A DNA stretch of 64,000 nt from Streptomyces sp. NBC_00162 (lineage in GTDB: Bacteria; Actinomycetota; Actinomycetes; Streptomycetales; Streptomycetaceae): positions 8,184,001 to 8,248,000 of the forward strand of contig NZ_CP102509.1 of NCBI RefSeq assembly GCF_024611995.1. Reading direction: 5' to 3'. A program made the position numbers and the translations under genes. Positions 36,380 to 45,349 of the stretch are shown one piece after another (the stretch's first letter is position 1; every line of letters starts with the position of its first letter). A model generated the notes under the pieces. That model saw only the letters and a list, made by a program, of their open reading frames with translations, was not told the origin of the DNA and ran no database searches.

Positions 36380-38959
36380 ATGGACATGCTGTCGAGGCGT
36401 GCCCTGCTCGGTGCGGTCGGCGCGGTGGGACTGTCCACGGGAGCGACAGACTTCGCCCCGGCACCCGAACCCGTGGCGGCGGGCGTCACCGTGCCGCCGG
36501 CTCCCCGTACCGGCCCCGCCTCGGACCTCGCCACGGCGTACGAGGCACTGCACCGCCTGCTGCCGCGCCACGCTGCCCAGTTCGTCCTCCGCGTCGTGGC
36601 AGCCGCCGGGCGCGCCTACCACGCCGACCACTTCCGCGTCAGCGGCCACGACGGCCGTATCGAGGTCAGCGCGACCGGCCCCGCCGTCCTCCTCACCGGC
36701 GTGCACTGGTACCTCAAGTACGTCTGCCGCACCCACCTCTCCTGGGCCGGCAGCCGCATCGACCACCTCCCCGACGTCCTGCCCGCTCCGGCCCGCCCGC
36801 TCGAACGGTCCGCCACCGTCCCCCACCGCTTCGCCCTCAACGACACCCACGACGGCTACACCGCCCCCTACGCCGACTGGCCGCACTGGGAACGCCTGAT
36901 CGACGACCTGGCGCTGCACGGATGCAACGAGGTGCTCGTCACCGTTGGCCAGGAAGCCGTCTACCACCGCGTGCTGCTGGACTTCGGCTACTCCGACGCC
37001 GAGGCCCGTGCCTGGCTGCCGGTCCCTTCCCACCAGCCGTGGTGGCTGCTGCAGAACCTCAGCGGCTACGGAGGCCCGCCCTCCCGCGAGCTCATCGCCC
37101 GACGCGCCGCACTCGGCCGGCGCATCACCGACCGTCTCCGCGCGTACGGCATGCACCCGGTCCTGCCCGGCTGGTTCGGCACCGTCCCGGACGGCTTCAC
37201 GCAGCGCCACCCCACCGCCCGCGTGATCCCACAGGGCACGTGGTTCGGGATGCGCCGCCCGGACTGGCTCGACCCCCGCACCCCGCCCTTCGCCGATCTG
37301 GCTGCCGCCTTCTACCGGCACCAGCGCGAACTCCTCGGCGACGCCGCCCACTTCAAGATGGACCTGCTGCACGAGGGCGGCAGTCCCGGCGACGTGCCCG
37401 TCGCCGACGCGGCCCGCGCCGTGGAGCGTGCCCTGCAAAGTGCCCACCCCGGCGCCACCTGGGTGCTGCTCGGCTGGCAGCGCAACCCGGTGTCCGCCCT
37501 CCTCGACGCCGTCGACAAGAGCCGCCTGCTCATCGTCGACGGCCTGTCCGATCTGGACACCGTCACCGACCGGGAGCGGGACTGGCGCGGCACCCCGTAC
37601 GCCTTCGGCACGATCCCCAACTTCGGCGGCCGCACCACCATCGGCGCCAACACCGACCGCTGGACCGCCAAGTTCCCCGCCTGGCGGGACAAGCCCGGCA
37701 GCGCGCTCGCCGGCACCGCCTACCTGCCCGAGGCCACCGGTGGCGACCCGGCCGCCTTCGAGCTCTTCAGTGAGCTGGCCTGGCGTACCGAGACCATCGA
37801 CCGGACGGCGTGGTTCGAGCGGTACTCCGAATTCCGCTACGGCGCCCCGGACCCCGCCGCACGGACCGCGTACGCCGCACTGGCCCCCACCGCCTACCGG
37901 CTGACCAGCCGTGACGGCCGCCCGCACGACTCCCTCTTCACCCGCCGCCCCCGCCTGCACGCTTCCTCCGCCACCGCCTTCGCGCCGGCCGGCTTCGACC
38001 GGGCCTTCGCCGCCCTGCTCGACGTGGCACCCGCGCTGCGCGACAGCGACACCTACCGCCGCGACCTGACGGACCTGGCCCGCCAAGCCCTCGCCAACCG
38101 CTCCCGCACCCTCCACGAGCCGCTGCGCACGGCATGGCTGAGCCGGGACACCGCCACCTTCCGCGCCGTCGGCGCCCTCTGGCTGAAACTCATGCGGCTG
38201 AGTGACACCGTGGCCGGCTGCCACCGGTCCTTCCTGCTCGGCCCCTGGCTGGAAGCGGCCAAACGGCAGGCCAGCAGCCCCGCCGAGGCCGCCGGACTCG
38301 AACGCGCTGCCCGCGCCCTGATCACCACCTGGGCCGACCGGTCCGCCGCGGGCTCGCTGAACAACTACGCGGCCCGCGACTGGCACGGCCTGATCGCCGG
38401 GCTGCACCTGCCGCAGTGGGAGGAGTTCCTGTACGAGCACGCCGAGGCCCTGGCCGGAAACCGCCCCGCGCCGCCCTTCGACTTCTACCCGCGCGAGGAG
38501 GCATGGACCCGGGAGCAGGGCCAGCGGCACCCGGTCCGCCCGACGGGCGACGCGTACCGGACAGCCCGCACGGTGTACGAGACCCTGGCCGCCGCCCCCT
38601 ACCAGGGCTCCACCACCGTCACCCTGGAACCGCTGGCGCTGGCCCCGGGCGGCACCGCCACCCTGACCGCCACCTTCCGCAACCGCAACGGCCTGCGCGC
38701 CACCGGCCCCGTCGACCTCGTTCTCACGGGCCTGGCCGCCACCCCGCTCGGTTCCACCTCGACGCCCTCCGTCCCTCCGGGCGGCAGCATTTCGGTCTCC
38801 TGGCACGTCGCCGCCCCGTCGGCCCCTCTCCAGCCGCTGCCGTACACCCTGCGGACCCGGTACGGCCCGGCCGGCCGGCCCCCGGTCACCGTCACCCAGC
38901 ACGGCATCGTGCCCGTGGCCGCCGGCGCGGGCCTGGCCGGACTGAAGGCAGGCCGGTGA
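36380..38959 (+). CDS. Alpha-N-acetylglucosaminidase, GH89 family, Tat-exported
   Basis: 859 residues, intact, start ATG 36380 after GGAGAATTCAG. The N-terminus MDMLSRRALLGAVGAVGLST is a twin-arginine-type signal. The NAGLU N-terminal domain (VLLTGVHWYLKYVCRTHLSW) leads into the catalytic barrel with FALNDTHDGYTAPYADWPHW, HGCNEVLVTVGQEAVYHRVL, LPGWFGTVPDGF, HFKMDLLHEGGSPGDVPVAD and IPNFGGRTTIGANTD. A helical C-terminal domain follows (ARDWHGLIAGLHLPQWEEFL). The last ~110 residues form a NEW3-like beta module (LAPGGTATLTATFRNRNGLR). GH89 enzymes remove terminal alpha-linked GlcNAc from glycans or mucins. No other carbohydrate gene adjoins it. Confidence 0.92.
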   Translation: MDMLSRRALLGAVGAVGLSTGATDFAPAPEPVAAGVTVPPAPRTGPASDLATAYEALHRLLPRHAAQFVLRVVAAAGRAYHADHFRVSGHDGRIEVSATGPAVLLTGVHWYLKYVCRTHLSWAGSRIDHLPDVLPAPARPLERSATVPHRFALNDTHDGYTAPYADWPHWERLIDDLALHGCNEVLVTVGQEAVYHRVLLDFGYSDAEARAWLPVPSHQPWWLLQNLSGYGGPPSRELIARRAALGRRITDRLRAYGMHPVLPGWFGTVPDGFTQRHPTARVIPQGTWFGMRRPDWLDPRTPPFADLAAAFYRHQRELLGDAAHFKMDLLHEGGSPGDVPVADAARAVERALQSAHPGATWVLLGWQRNPVSALLDAVDKSRLLIVDGLSDLDTVTDRERDWRGTPYAFGTIPNFGGRTTIGANTDRWTAKFPAWRDKPGSALAGTAYLPEATGGDPAAFELFSELAWRTETIDRTAWFERYSEFRYGAPDPAARTAYAALAPTAYRLTSRDGRPHDSLFTRRPRLHASSATAFAPAGFDRAFAALLDVAPALRDSDTYRRDLTDLARQALANRSRTLHEPLRTAWLSRDTATFRAVGALWLKLMRLSDTVAGCHRSFLLGPWLEAAKRQASSPAEAAGLERAARALITTWADRSAAGSLNNYAARDWHGLIAGLHLPQWEEFLYEHAEALAGNRPAPPFDFYPREEAWTREQGQRHPVRPTGDAYRTARTVYETLAAAPYQGSTTVTLEPLALAPGGTATLTATFRNRNGLRATGPVDLVLTGLAATPLGSTSTPSVPPGGSISVSWHVAAPSAPLQPLPYTLRTRYGPAGRPPVTVTQHGIVPVAAGAGLAGLKAGR

Positions 38960-39164
38960 ACCGGGAGGCCGGAACCGAATCCCCGGCGCGGCTGTCGGTG
39001 ACCCGTAGCGTGCGAATCGACATATACCGTCAGTCACCATGGCCGGGGCGACATTGCTGGAGGCGTCATGAGTGAGCGGCCGGTCCTTCTGCCCTACGCC
39101 GCCCAGGCGGCTGAGCACCCGCCGACAGCGGCCGCCTTCGGAGATCGGCCTACACCATCACGGA

Positions 39165-39330
39165 CACCGTGCCCCGGATTCCGAACAGCGACTTCCCGTA
39201 GATCTCGGCGGCCGCGCGGTAGGCGTGGATCCGCAGGCACGCCCGGCCTCGCGGCTCGGCGGAGCGAGTCGCTGACCGCCTCCAGGGCGAACTTCGCCCC
39301 GGCGTACGCGCGGTACGTGGCCATGGCGAA
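39165..39330 (-). pseudogene. Short-chain dehydrogenase remnant
   Basis: The minus frame reads MATYRAYAGAKFALEAVSDS then LRR: the catalytic-helix segment of SDR enzymes (Y-x3-K followed by ALEA.SD.LR). Continuation appears in another frame (IHAYRAAAEIYGKSLFGIRG). Everything N-terminal to the active-site segment is missing. The rest of the gap 38960-39438 shows nothing recognisable. Confidence 0.45.
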
Positions 39331-39438
39331 CTTGCGCTTGCTACTTCGACGACCTCGGCAGGGAGCGCCGGTTCCTCGCGGATGCGGCGCCCAAGCGTTC
39401 GACTTCGCCAGTCTGGTGACATCAGGGACGATCCCCTC

Positions 39439-40299
39439 ATGGATCTTCCAGGAATCTCTTCCGCTGCCGCGGTGGGTGTCGCGCTGCTTGCGATACCCGT
39501 GAACGTGCTCGTGGTGCGCTGGCAGGTGCGCGCGGCAATGAAGGCAGCGGATTCAACGCTCAGAGCCGGCCTCGCGCAGGCTGATGGTGCTTACCGGTCG
39601 GCTCTCGAGCAGAGCCGGTCCGCTCACGAGCAGTGGAGGAGGGGCATCCGAGAGGACACGTGGTCCGCGTATCTCCTGGCGACGACGCGGTACGGGGATG
39701 CAGCAGCCAGCCTGTACGAGGCGACCGATGACCAGGTCACTGCTGGCGAGGAGAAACTGGATGCCGCTGCCGAGGTCTTCCAGGAGACGTTCCTTCGGGT
39801 CGAGCTCGGGGGCCCCAGGCCGATTATTGAACTGGCCAACAGCCTCAGCGAGGAGCTGAGGACGCTCGTCGACCTTCGAACGTCCCTTGCGCCGCGGAAT
39901 CGCGCCTGGCAGGCCTTTCTGGGGCTGCTCTTGGAGGGGGCAACTGGAGAGGAGCCCAGCGCCGCGCGGATTCAGGAGGCCTTCGATGCCATGGAGGCAC
40001 TCCGGTGGCAGGTGCGCCAACCCCAGGAGTGGACGCGCGTGACCCCGCCCGGCGCGGAGATCACGATGCTTGTCGACGCGAACGGCGATGCGTTGACACA
40101 AGCCGTCCATCGCGTCGAAGAGGCATTGCGATCCACCCCAGGCCTCACGGACGAACACCGCCGAGAACTCCTGGCCATGGCAGAGGAGGACAACGCGCTT
40201 CTCACGGACAGCTACTTCGGCGAGTGGACCGAGCGCGTCGCCACCGCACGTGCGGCCTTCCTTGCCAAGGCTCGTGAGTACCTCGGGGATGACCACTGA
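39439..40299 (+). CDS. Membrane-anchored helical protein of unknown function
   Basis: 286 residues from ATG 39439 (CAGGGA upstream). One N-terminal membrane helix (SSAAAVGVALLAIPVNVLVV) is followed by a long charged, mostly helical cytoplasmic region (AYRSALEQSRSAHEQWRRGI, DQVTAGEEKLDAAAEVFQET, LTDEHRRELLAMAEEDNALL). No catalytic motif. Codon use is less extreme than in the GH89 gene, suggesting an accessory origin. It leads a set of three co-oriented genes (this one, DUF6236, unknown). Confidence 0.65.
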   Translation: MDLPGISSAAAVGVALLAIPVNVLVVRWQVRAAMKAADSTLRAGLAQADGAYRSALEQSRSAHEQWRRGIREDTWSAYLLATTRYGDAAASLYEATDDQVTAGEEKLDAAAEVFQETFLRVELGGPRPIIELANSLSEELRTLVDLRTSLAPRNRAWQAFLGLLLEGATGEEPSAARIQEAFDAMEALRWQVRQPQEWTRVTPPGAEITMLVDANGDALTQAVHRVEEALRSTPGLTDEHRRELLAMAEEDNALLTDSYFGEWTERVATARAAFLAKAREYLGDDH

Positions 40300-40482
40300 T
40301 CTGTGGATCCGCTTCGCTCTGATGGGCCGCTGACCAACTCCCCTTGAGGCTGGAGAAGTGGCCGGCGGAGGTGGGCACGCCGGGGACGTCCAGGCTCTCT
40401 GCGGGATCGGGCTCGCGATGTGCCCCGCGTCGCTATCGTTGTTCCCCGGTCGATGGTGATGTGGGCCCTGGGGGATGGTCTG

Positions 40483-41504
40483 ATGGGCGTATTGCTGTAC
40501 TACCCGACGGTGAATCCACCGACGGAGATCGTCCACCAAGCCCTGCTGTATTGGGATGGTCTCGCCTCGGTGGTGCCGCGGGATCCGCGGGTGTATCAAA
40601 CCGTGGCGAGCGAGGAGCTGCGGCGGCTGGAGGGGCAGGGTCTGTACCGACCTCTGGCCTTCGCGGAGGGCTCCCTGGACATGCTGGAGCGGCCTGCTGA
40701 CAGTTGGAGTCCTTCCTGGCTCAGGGGCGAGACGTCGTCCTTCCTGGCACAGGAGTTGCGGCGCATCGCGGCGAGCCCAAATCCACCGCGGCCCACGTCG
40801 CCGCCCGAAGCGGTTCTCTACACCACGAAGGCCAGCAGCTGGCTCCAAGACCTGCTGGTTGAGCTCGGACTCGTGAGTGACGACGAACGACTGACGATCT
40901 CGTTCGCCGTGTCGAAGGAGAGGTTCAGACGCTGGTCATCGGAGTGATGGCCCGCGAGCTCGCCGTCAATCCCGACATCGCGCTGTTCCCCTATACGGAC
41001 AGCGAAGACGCGTTCCGTAGAAGTCACCGCCCCACCTCCGCCACTGGCCACCTGGCTTGGGAGATGGAGCTCGGCCGGTTGCTCCCCGTGCCCGCGCCGG
41101 GCACGCCAACGACTGACGTCCTTGTCTTCCGGGAAAGGTACGCGGACGAACGGATCCGGCTCATGCGCGCTCTGCACCGGATGCTCGGCGATCTACGCCG
41201 CGACTACGAGCACCCCGCGGACGTCTTCGCGCAGCTACGCGTGGAACTCTCTCAGGCAGTCGAGGACTACCGCAGCGCGCGCCGTGGAAGCCGCATGGCC
41301 TGGGTGCACCGTTCGGTCACGGTCTCGATCGCCATCGCTGCCGCGGCGGGCGGTGCGCTGCTGATGCCGAACGTCGGATGGCTCCTCGGCGCGGTCAGCG
41401 GCTATGCCCTGAACGTGGCCACTCGCGAGATCCGCCCGCTCGCCCAGACCCGGGACGAGCACGATTACAGCTATCTGTATCGGGTCGAAAGCGGCTTGTC
41501 ATGA
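40483..41504 (+). CDS. DUF6236 family protein (frameshifted near 40922)
   Basis: ATG 40483 opens MGVLLYYPTVNPPTEIVHQA then LLYWDGLASVVPRDP, the characteristic DUF6236 N-terminus. After ISFAVSKER the frame breaks; one more G at the GG of 40922-40923 gives VQTLVIGVMARELAVNPDIA and the rest of the family pattern (MELGRLLPVPAPGTPTTDVL, YADERIRLMRALHRMLGDLR, then a short hydrophobic pair SVTVSIAIAAAAGGALLMPN). Restored length ~340 residues. DUF6236 proteins are scattered in accessory regions of bacterial genomes; biochemical function is unknown. Followed by the next gene after 22 bp. Confidence 0.72.
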
Positions 41505-41526
41505 AGGACCGACGGAGGTTGGCACG

Positions 41527-42378
41527 ATGAGCCTGGCGAGCAGGATTCCGCGCAGGGCCCGGCTGGAGCCCGGGAGGCCCTGGTTGGTCCACGTCCTGCT
41601 GGAAGGCCGACAGGGGTGGGGGGATCGCATCCCGATCGACCGCGAGAACAGCACCCGCCTCGGGGAAGGAGAAGGGCCGCCGCTCCCCGCACCCACGTGG
41701 GGCGACATCGATCGCTGCCTCGCGGAGAAGGACTGGGCGCGCACGGAAGTCGTACCTGCCGCTACCCCCGAAGGGGGCATGGAGTTCAACGTAGGATGGT
41801 TCACTCCGAATGCGGGCCCGAACAGGCGAGACGTATGGGCCGCCGCTGAACGACGGCGGCCGGATGCTGTCGCGGTGTCGTTGCCACCGGCCGAAGTGGG
41901 CGACATACGGCGAGCTCTGGAAGCCTTGGCGGGTGGCGCAGGCTATTCCGGAGATGCTGAGCGCGCCGCTGCGGTGATCGCGCGTATGGACGAGGCCGAG
42001 GCGGTCACCGTACTGCTCCCTGCCGACGACAAGGTGCTTCAGTCTCTCCTGGGTCAGCCTGCTCGCTGTGGGGTACACGTCAGCGAGGACTCGGTGCAGG
42101 CCTTGGACAACCTCCGGCGTCACCTCGCTCTGGCACGCCCCGTCACCGGAACCTGGTTCCGCGTCCGTGACACTCTCCAGGACGCTTTGCGTGAGACCCT
42201 GTCCCGTCCCGGCGCGGAGGGGCTTGCTGCACGCGACGAACTGATTGACGTTGTCAGCAGATTCGTCGATACGTATCGGACTGCTACGGCGGCGGACGAC
42301 GTGGAACAGTGTCGGCTGCAAGCAGAACGGCCGCAGCCAGATGACCAGACTCCGCCACTCGGCCCGGCCCCACTCTAG
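41527..42378 (+). CDS. Hypothetical protein downstream of DUF6236
   Basis: 283 residues from ATG 41527 (GGAGG at 41513-41517). It has no membrane segment. N-terminal part: [40 protein letters not shown]; middle: [21 protein letters not shown]-terminal part helical with [16 protein letters not shown] do not recognise the family. The tight spacing to DUF6236 suggests an operon. Its stop overlaps the end of the convergent NmrA pseudogene by a few bases. Confidence 0.65.
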   Translation: MSLASRIPRRARLEPGRPWLVHVLLEGRQGWGDRIPIDRENSTRLGEGEGPPLPAPTWGDIDRCLAEKDWARTEVVPAATPEGGMEFNVGWFTPNAGPNRRDVWAAAERRRPDAVAVSLPPAEVGDIRRALEALAGGAGYSGDAERAAAVIARMDEAEAVTVLLPADDKVLQSLLGQPARCGVHVSEDSVQALDNLRRHLALARPVTGTWFRVRDTLQDALRETLSRPGAEGLAARDELIDVVSRFVDTYRTATAADDVEQCRLQAERPQPDDQTPPLGPAPL

Positions 42379-43312
42379 GCACATGCAGACCACCGACGCC
42401 CTGGCCGGTGGATGCCGGCGCGTGGGGGTTCGAGGCCGTAGGTTCGGGCGTAGCCGTTCTCGGTGCCGACGAGGAGGTCGATGACCTCGAAGTAGCGGTC
42501 CCAGAACGGGGTTTCGCGCAGTGCGTCTGTCCGGGGTGCGAGCGATGCCGGCGTCGAGGCCCTCGTTCTTGGCCCGCTTCATGTCTACGAGGCCCTGGAC
42601 GAATGCCTCGTTGAGGCCGTGGCCGACGAGGGTGGTGTACAGCTCGCCGAGCGGCTGGCGTTCGTAGCGGACGGGGCGGCCCAGCTGTTCGGTCATGATG
42701 CGGGCCAGGTCGTTGGGGGACAGGTCCTGCGGCCCGAGGACCGGGACGCTGTCGGTGCCGGTCCACGAGCGGTCCAGCAGCAGGCCGGCGGCGGCGGCCG
42801 CGATGTCGGCGACAGCGACGAAGGGGGCCTTGCGGTCGGCGTCGACGGAGTCGGTGAAGACGCCCTTCTCGCGGATCGAGTCGGACTCCTCCAGGAGGTT
42901 CTCGAAGAAGGACGGGTTGGCCAGGGCCCGGTAGGCGACGCCGGTGTCGGCGATGAGGTCGTCCATGGCGAGGGAGGCGGTGACGAGGCCGGCCCGGTCG
43001 GCGAGCGGGGTGCCGCGGCCGAGCGCGGAGACTCCGACGACATGGCCGACGTCGTGGGAGGCGAGCGCCTTGACGGCGGGACGGGTGAAACCGCTGTAGG
43101 CGTCCTGCGGGGTCAGGGAGGCGTCCGGGGGGACGAGCCAGAAGACGGCGTCCGCACCCTCGAAGGCCCGGTCGAGGACCTCGGCCTCTGCGTGCGATCC
43201 GGTGACCACCTCGACGCGTCCGCGCACCGCGACCGGAAGTCGGGCGGGATCGCGCACGATCACGCGCAGTTCCTCGCCCGCGACCGGGGCGGACTCCAGG
43301 ACCCCCGCCTGG
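42375..43312 (-). pseudogene. NmrA-like NAD(P)-binding oxidoreductase, 5' deleted and frameshifted
   Basis: The minus frame retains EELRVIVRDPARLPVAVRGR, then FEGADAVFWLVPPDASLTPQ, VGVSALGRGTPLADRAGL, YRALANPSFFENLLEESDSI and GRPVRYERQPLGELYTTLVG, typical of the NmrA/TMR-type atypical SDRs. The N-terminal Rossmann glycine motif is missing: the protein sequence starts mid-helix at about 43310. Near 42530 a one-base shift moves the end ([20 protein letters not shown] then [12 protein letters not shown]) to another frame, ending at TAG about 42377-42375. Two independent lesions make this a real pseudogene. Confidence 0.7.
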
Positions 43313-44121
43313 TCCGGGCCGGACAGACCATGGTTCCCACCCCACGCGCCGAGGCCCTGCGCGAGGAAGCCGCCACAGTCGTACGCAGTCTCGGAGCGCT
43401 GCTCAGCCCTGGCGCGAGCGTCGACCCCGCCAGCCTCCGCAGCACCTTCACCCTCCAAGCCGCCGACCTGGTCGGCGCGGCACTGGCCCCCGGACTGCTG
43501 CACCCGGCCCAGCGGGAGGCGCCGGGGGTCGCGTTCCGGATCGGGGCCGAAGAACTGGAAGCCGGACCCGCCCTGCGCGATGGCCGGATCGACCTGGAGA
43601 TCGGATCCATCGACCACGTGGACCCCGAAACCCGGGTCGAAGAACTGCTCAGCCTCCGCATGGTGGCGGCCGTCCGGCCCGGCCATCCGCTCACCGAAGG
43701 GCCGCTGACCCCAGCCCGGCTTGGCTGCCGCCCAACACGTCGCGGTCGGCCGCCGAGGCCGGTTCACCGGTCCCCTCGACACCGCCCTGGCCGAGCAGAA
43801 CCTCCACCGGCGGGTCAGCGTCGTCCCCCCGGCCATCTGGCCGCGATGACCCTCGCCAGCCGCAGCAACATCGTCTGCCTCGTACCCGCCGCACTTCCCG
43901 GCGCTGCCCCGTAGCCCCTCACCCACCACGCCAGCGCCCTCGGACTGCACCTCCTCGACATTCCCCTGGCACTGCCACCACTGACCATCGGCATGGCCTG
44001 GCACCCCCGACACACAGCCGACGGAGCCCACCACTGGCTCCGCAACGCCGTCCGCCGGACTCTCTGTACACCGACAGCAGCTTCTGAGATCACCAACGTC
44101 GGAGCTCGGAAGGCAAGCTGA
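43305..44121 (+). pseudogene. LysR regulator, HTH deleted and multiply interrupted
   Basis: Starts abruptly at DPRLVRAGQTMVPTPRAEAL, residue ~50 of a LysR protein, so the HTH is gone. The effector domain continues (TFTLQAADLVGAALAPGLLH, IEELEAGPALRDGRIDLEIG-like, MVAAVRPGHPLTEGPLTPAR). It then slips frame near 43720 (LAAAQHVAVGRRGRFTGPLD) and again near 43840 (MTLASRSNIVCLVPAALPGA). It meets an in-frame TAG at 43912-43914 and would otherwise run to TGA 44119-44121 (LHLLDIPLALPPLTIGMAWH). It faces away from the equally decapitated NmrA gene: one deletion removed the shared promoter and both N-termini. Confidence 0.65.
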
Positions 44122-44252
44122 GTCATCGTCCGACTCCTACCGACCCGCCCCAGCGGCGTGGGCAGCGTTCCTCGCCGACGTCGCAGTTACCCGTTCGCAG
44201 TCATGCGCGTGCCGTACCGCAGCAGTCCAGTTGCCTGCGCCAACCTGGTGCC

Positions 44253-44597
44253 ATGGTGATGTGGATCCGCACGTACGACGAGGCCTTGGACCTGTGGCAG
44301 TACTTCGAGGGCGACGAGGAGGGGTGGGTTCTCCGGCAAGTGGACGTGCGAGGCGATGACGGCACCCCCGTGACCGCCGCCTCCCTGGAGGAGGTTCTCC
44401 GGTATCAGGAGCGCGCGGACACCGCGACTCTGGGCCGTTACGAACAGCGGTACGGCCTCGTTGCCGAAGGCAGGCTCATGGGATGGGACGAGGCGCTGCG
44501 GTCCGGCGCGATCTCGGCCGAGGAGTTCGAGAAGGTATGGCTGGACGCCCGGCGGACCCTGGGTGCCACCGCACCGCCCCCGGGCACAGACGACTGA
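44253..44597 (+). CDS. Small acidic hypothetical protein
   Basis: 114 residues from ATG 44253 (or ATG 44259, MWIRTYDEALDLWQYFEGD). No membrane segment or signal. Rich in Glu/Asp/Trp/Tyr, including VTAASLEEVLRYQERADTAT and GAISAEEFEKVWLDARRTLG. No clear ribosome binding site. I do not recognise the family. Composition strongly suggests a real protein. Confidence 0.55.
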   Translation: MVMWIRTYDEALDLWQYFEGDEEGWVLRQVDVRGDDGTPVTAASLEEVLRYQERADTATLGRYEQRYGLVAEGRLMGWDEALRSGAISAEEFEKVWLDARRTLGATAPPPGTDD

Positions 44598-44678
44598 CGT
44601 CCGCCCCGCGCTGCCGCAGTCAACGCAGGTGGGCTCCGCAGCACTTCTGTTGTCGCGAACTCACGAGGGGCGCGGAGG

Positions 44679-45023
44679 TCAGCGGGTGGGCTGGACGAAC
44701 TCGGGCTGGTCGAGGAGGCGCAGCCAGCTTCCGTCAGGCTGGCGCCGGACGACCTGGGCCCGGGCGCCGGCCCCGTCCTTCGGCGGGGTCGAGGTGAGGG
44801 CGATGTCGCCGCTGATCAGCGTCGGCAGCGGTTGTTCCGGCTCGAAGCGGGGACGGTTGGCCAGCACCTTTTCCCACAGCGCGCGGATCGCCTCCCGGCC
44901 CACCGTCTGGCCGCCGGGCGGATAGGCCATCACCGCATCCTCTTCATAGAGTGCGGCGACCCCGGCCGCATCACCGGCGTTGGATCGTTCGACGAACAAG
45001 CGGGTGATGTCCTCGAGCCGCAT
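44679..45023 (-). CDS. NTF2-like (SnoaL/DUF4440-type) protein
   Basis: 114 residues from ATG 45023, preferred because GAAAGGGG lies at the right distance; an upstream TTG at 45041 is unlikely. The pattern is that of small ketosteroid-isomerase-like folds: ITRLFVERSNAGDAAGVAAL then YEEDAVMAYPPGGQTVGREA, IRALWEKVLANRPRF, and a C-terminal RRQPDGSWLRLLDQPEF strand pair. The final motif is typical of stress-associated SgcJ/EcaC-like proteins. No partner gene is evident. Catalytic role unknown. Confidence 0.75.
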   Translation of the reverse strand: MRLEDITRLFVERSNAGDAAGVAALYEEDAVMAYPPGGQTVGREAIRALWEKVLANRPRFEPEQPLPTLISGDIALTSTPPKDGAGARAQVVRRQPDGSWLRLLDQPEFVQPTR

Positions 45024-45349
45024 GGCCAGAACCCCTTTCAAGGTCCGCTCGACGTGTTATGCCGGACGCGACCGGGCCGCGTACCTCGCGGCCCGGGCCG
45101 AGGAACTGACGCAACACCCGAGGGTGGCGGCTGTCGGTGACGTCCACGATTCGTGCAGCGGCCGAGTGATCGATAAGGTGCCAGATCACGACCGCACCCC
45201 CGTTCGATCAACGGGCCGGTCAGAGCTCTGCCGCAGCTGATGGCACCTCCACGGCTGTTCTGCTGATCTCTGCCTGCCCGGGCCCTGGGCCAGGGGGCGG
45301 TCCTCACGGCGGGGCAGTCGGGCCCCGGCCGACGGGTCAGGAGGAACGA
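45024..45349. other. Intergenic region upstream of the IMP dehydrogenase gene
   Basis: No gene supported. It must contain the promoters for the divergent NTF2-like and IMP dehydrogenase genes. I saw no convincing -35/-10 pair or known riboswitch core. Confidence 0.35.

Noticed and set aside
36251..39118. 955-codon antisense open frame
   Set aside because: It mirrors the GH89 gene on the opposite strand; Gly/Arg/Val-rich composition is typical of antisense frames in high-GC DNA.
41395..44034. Single 879-codon minus-strand protein
   Set aside because: Only its middle resembles a protein (NmrA); the ends are antisense to the unknown soluble protein and the LysR pseudogene.
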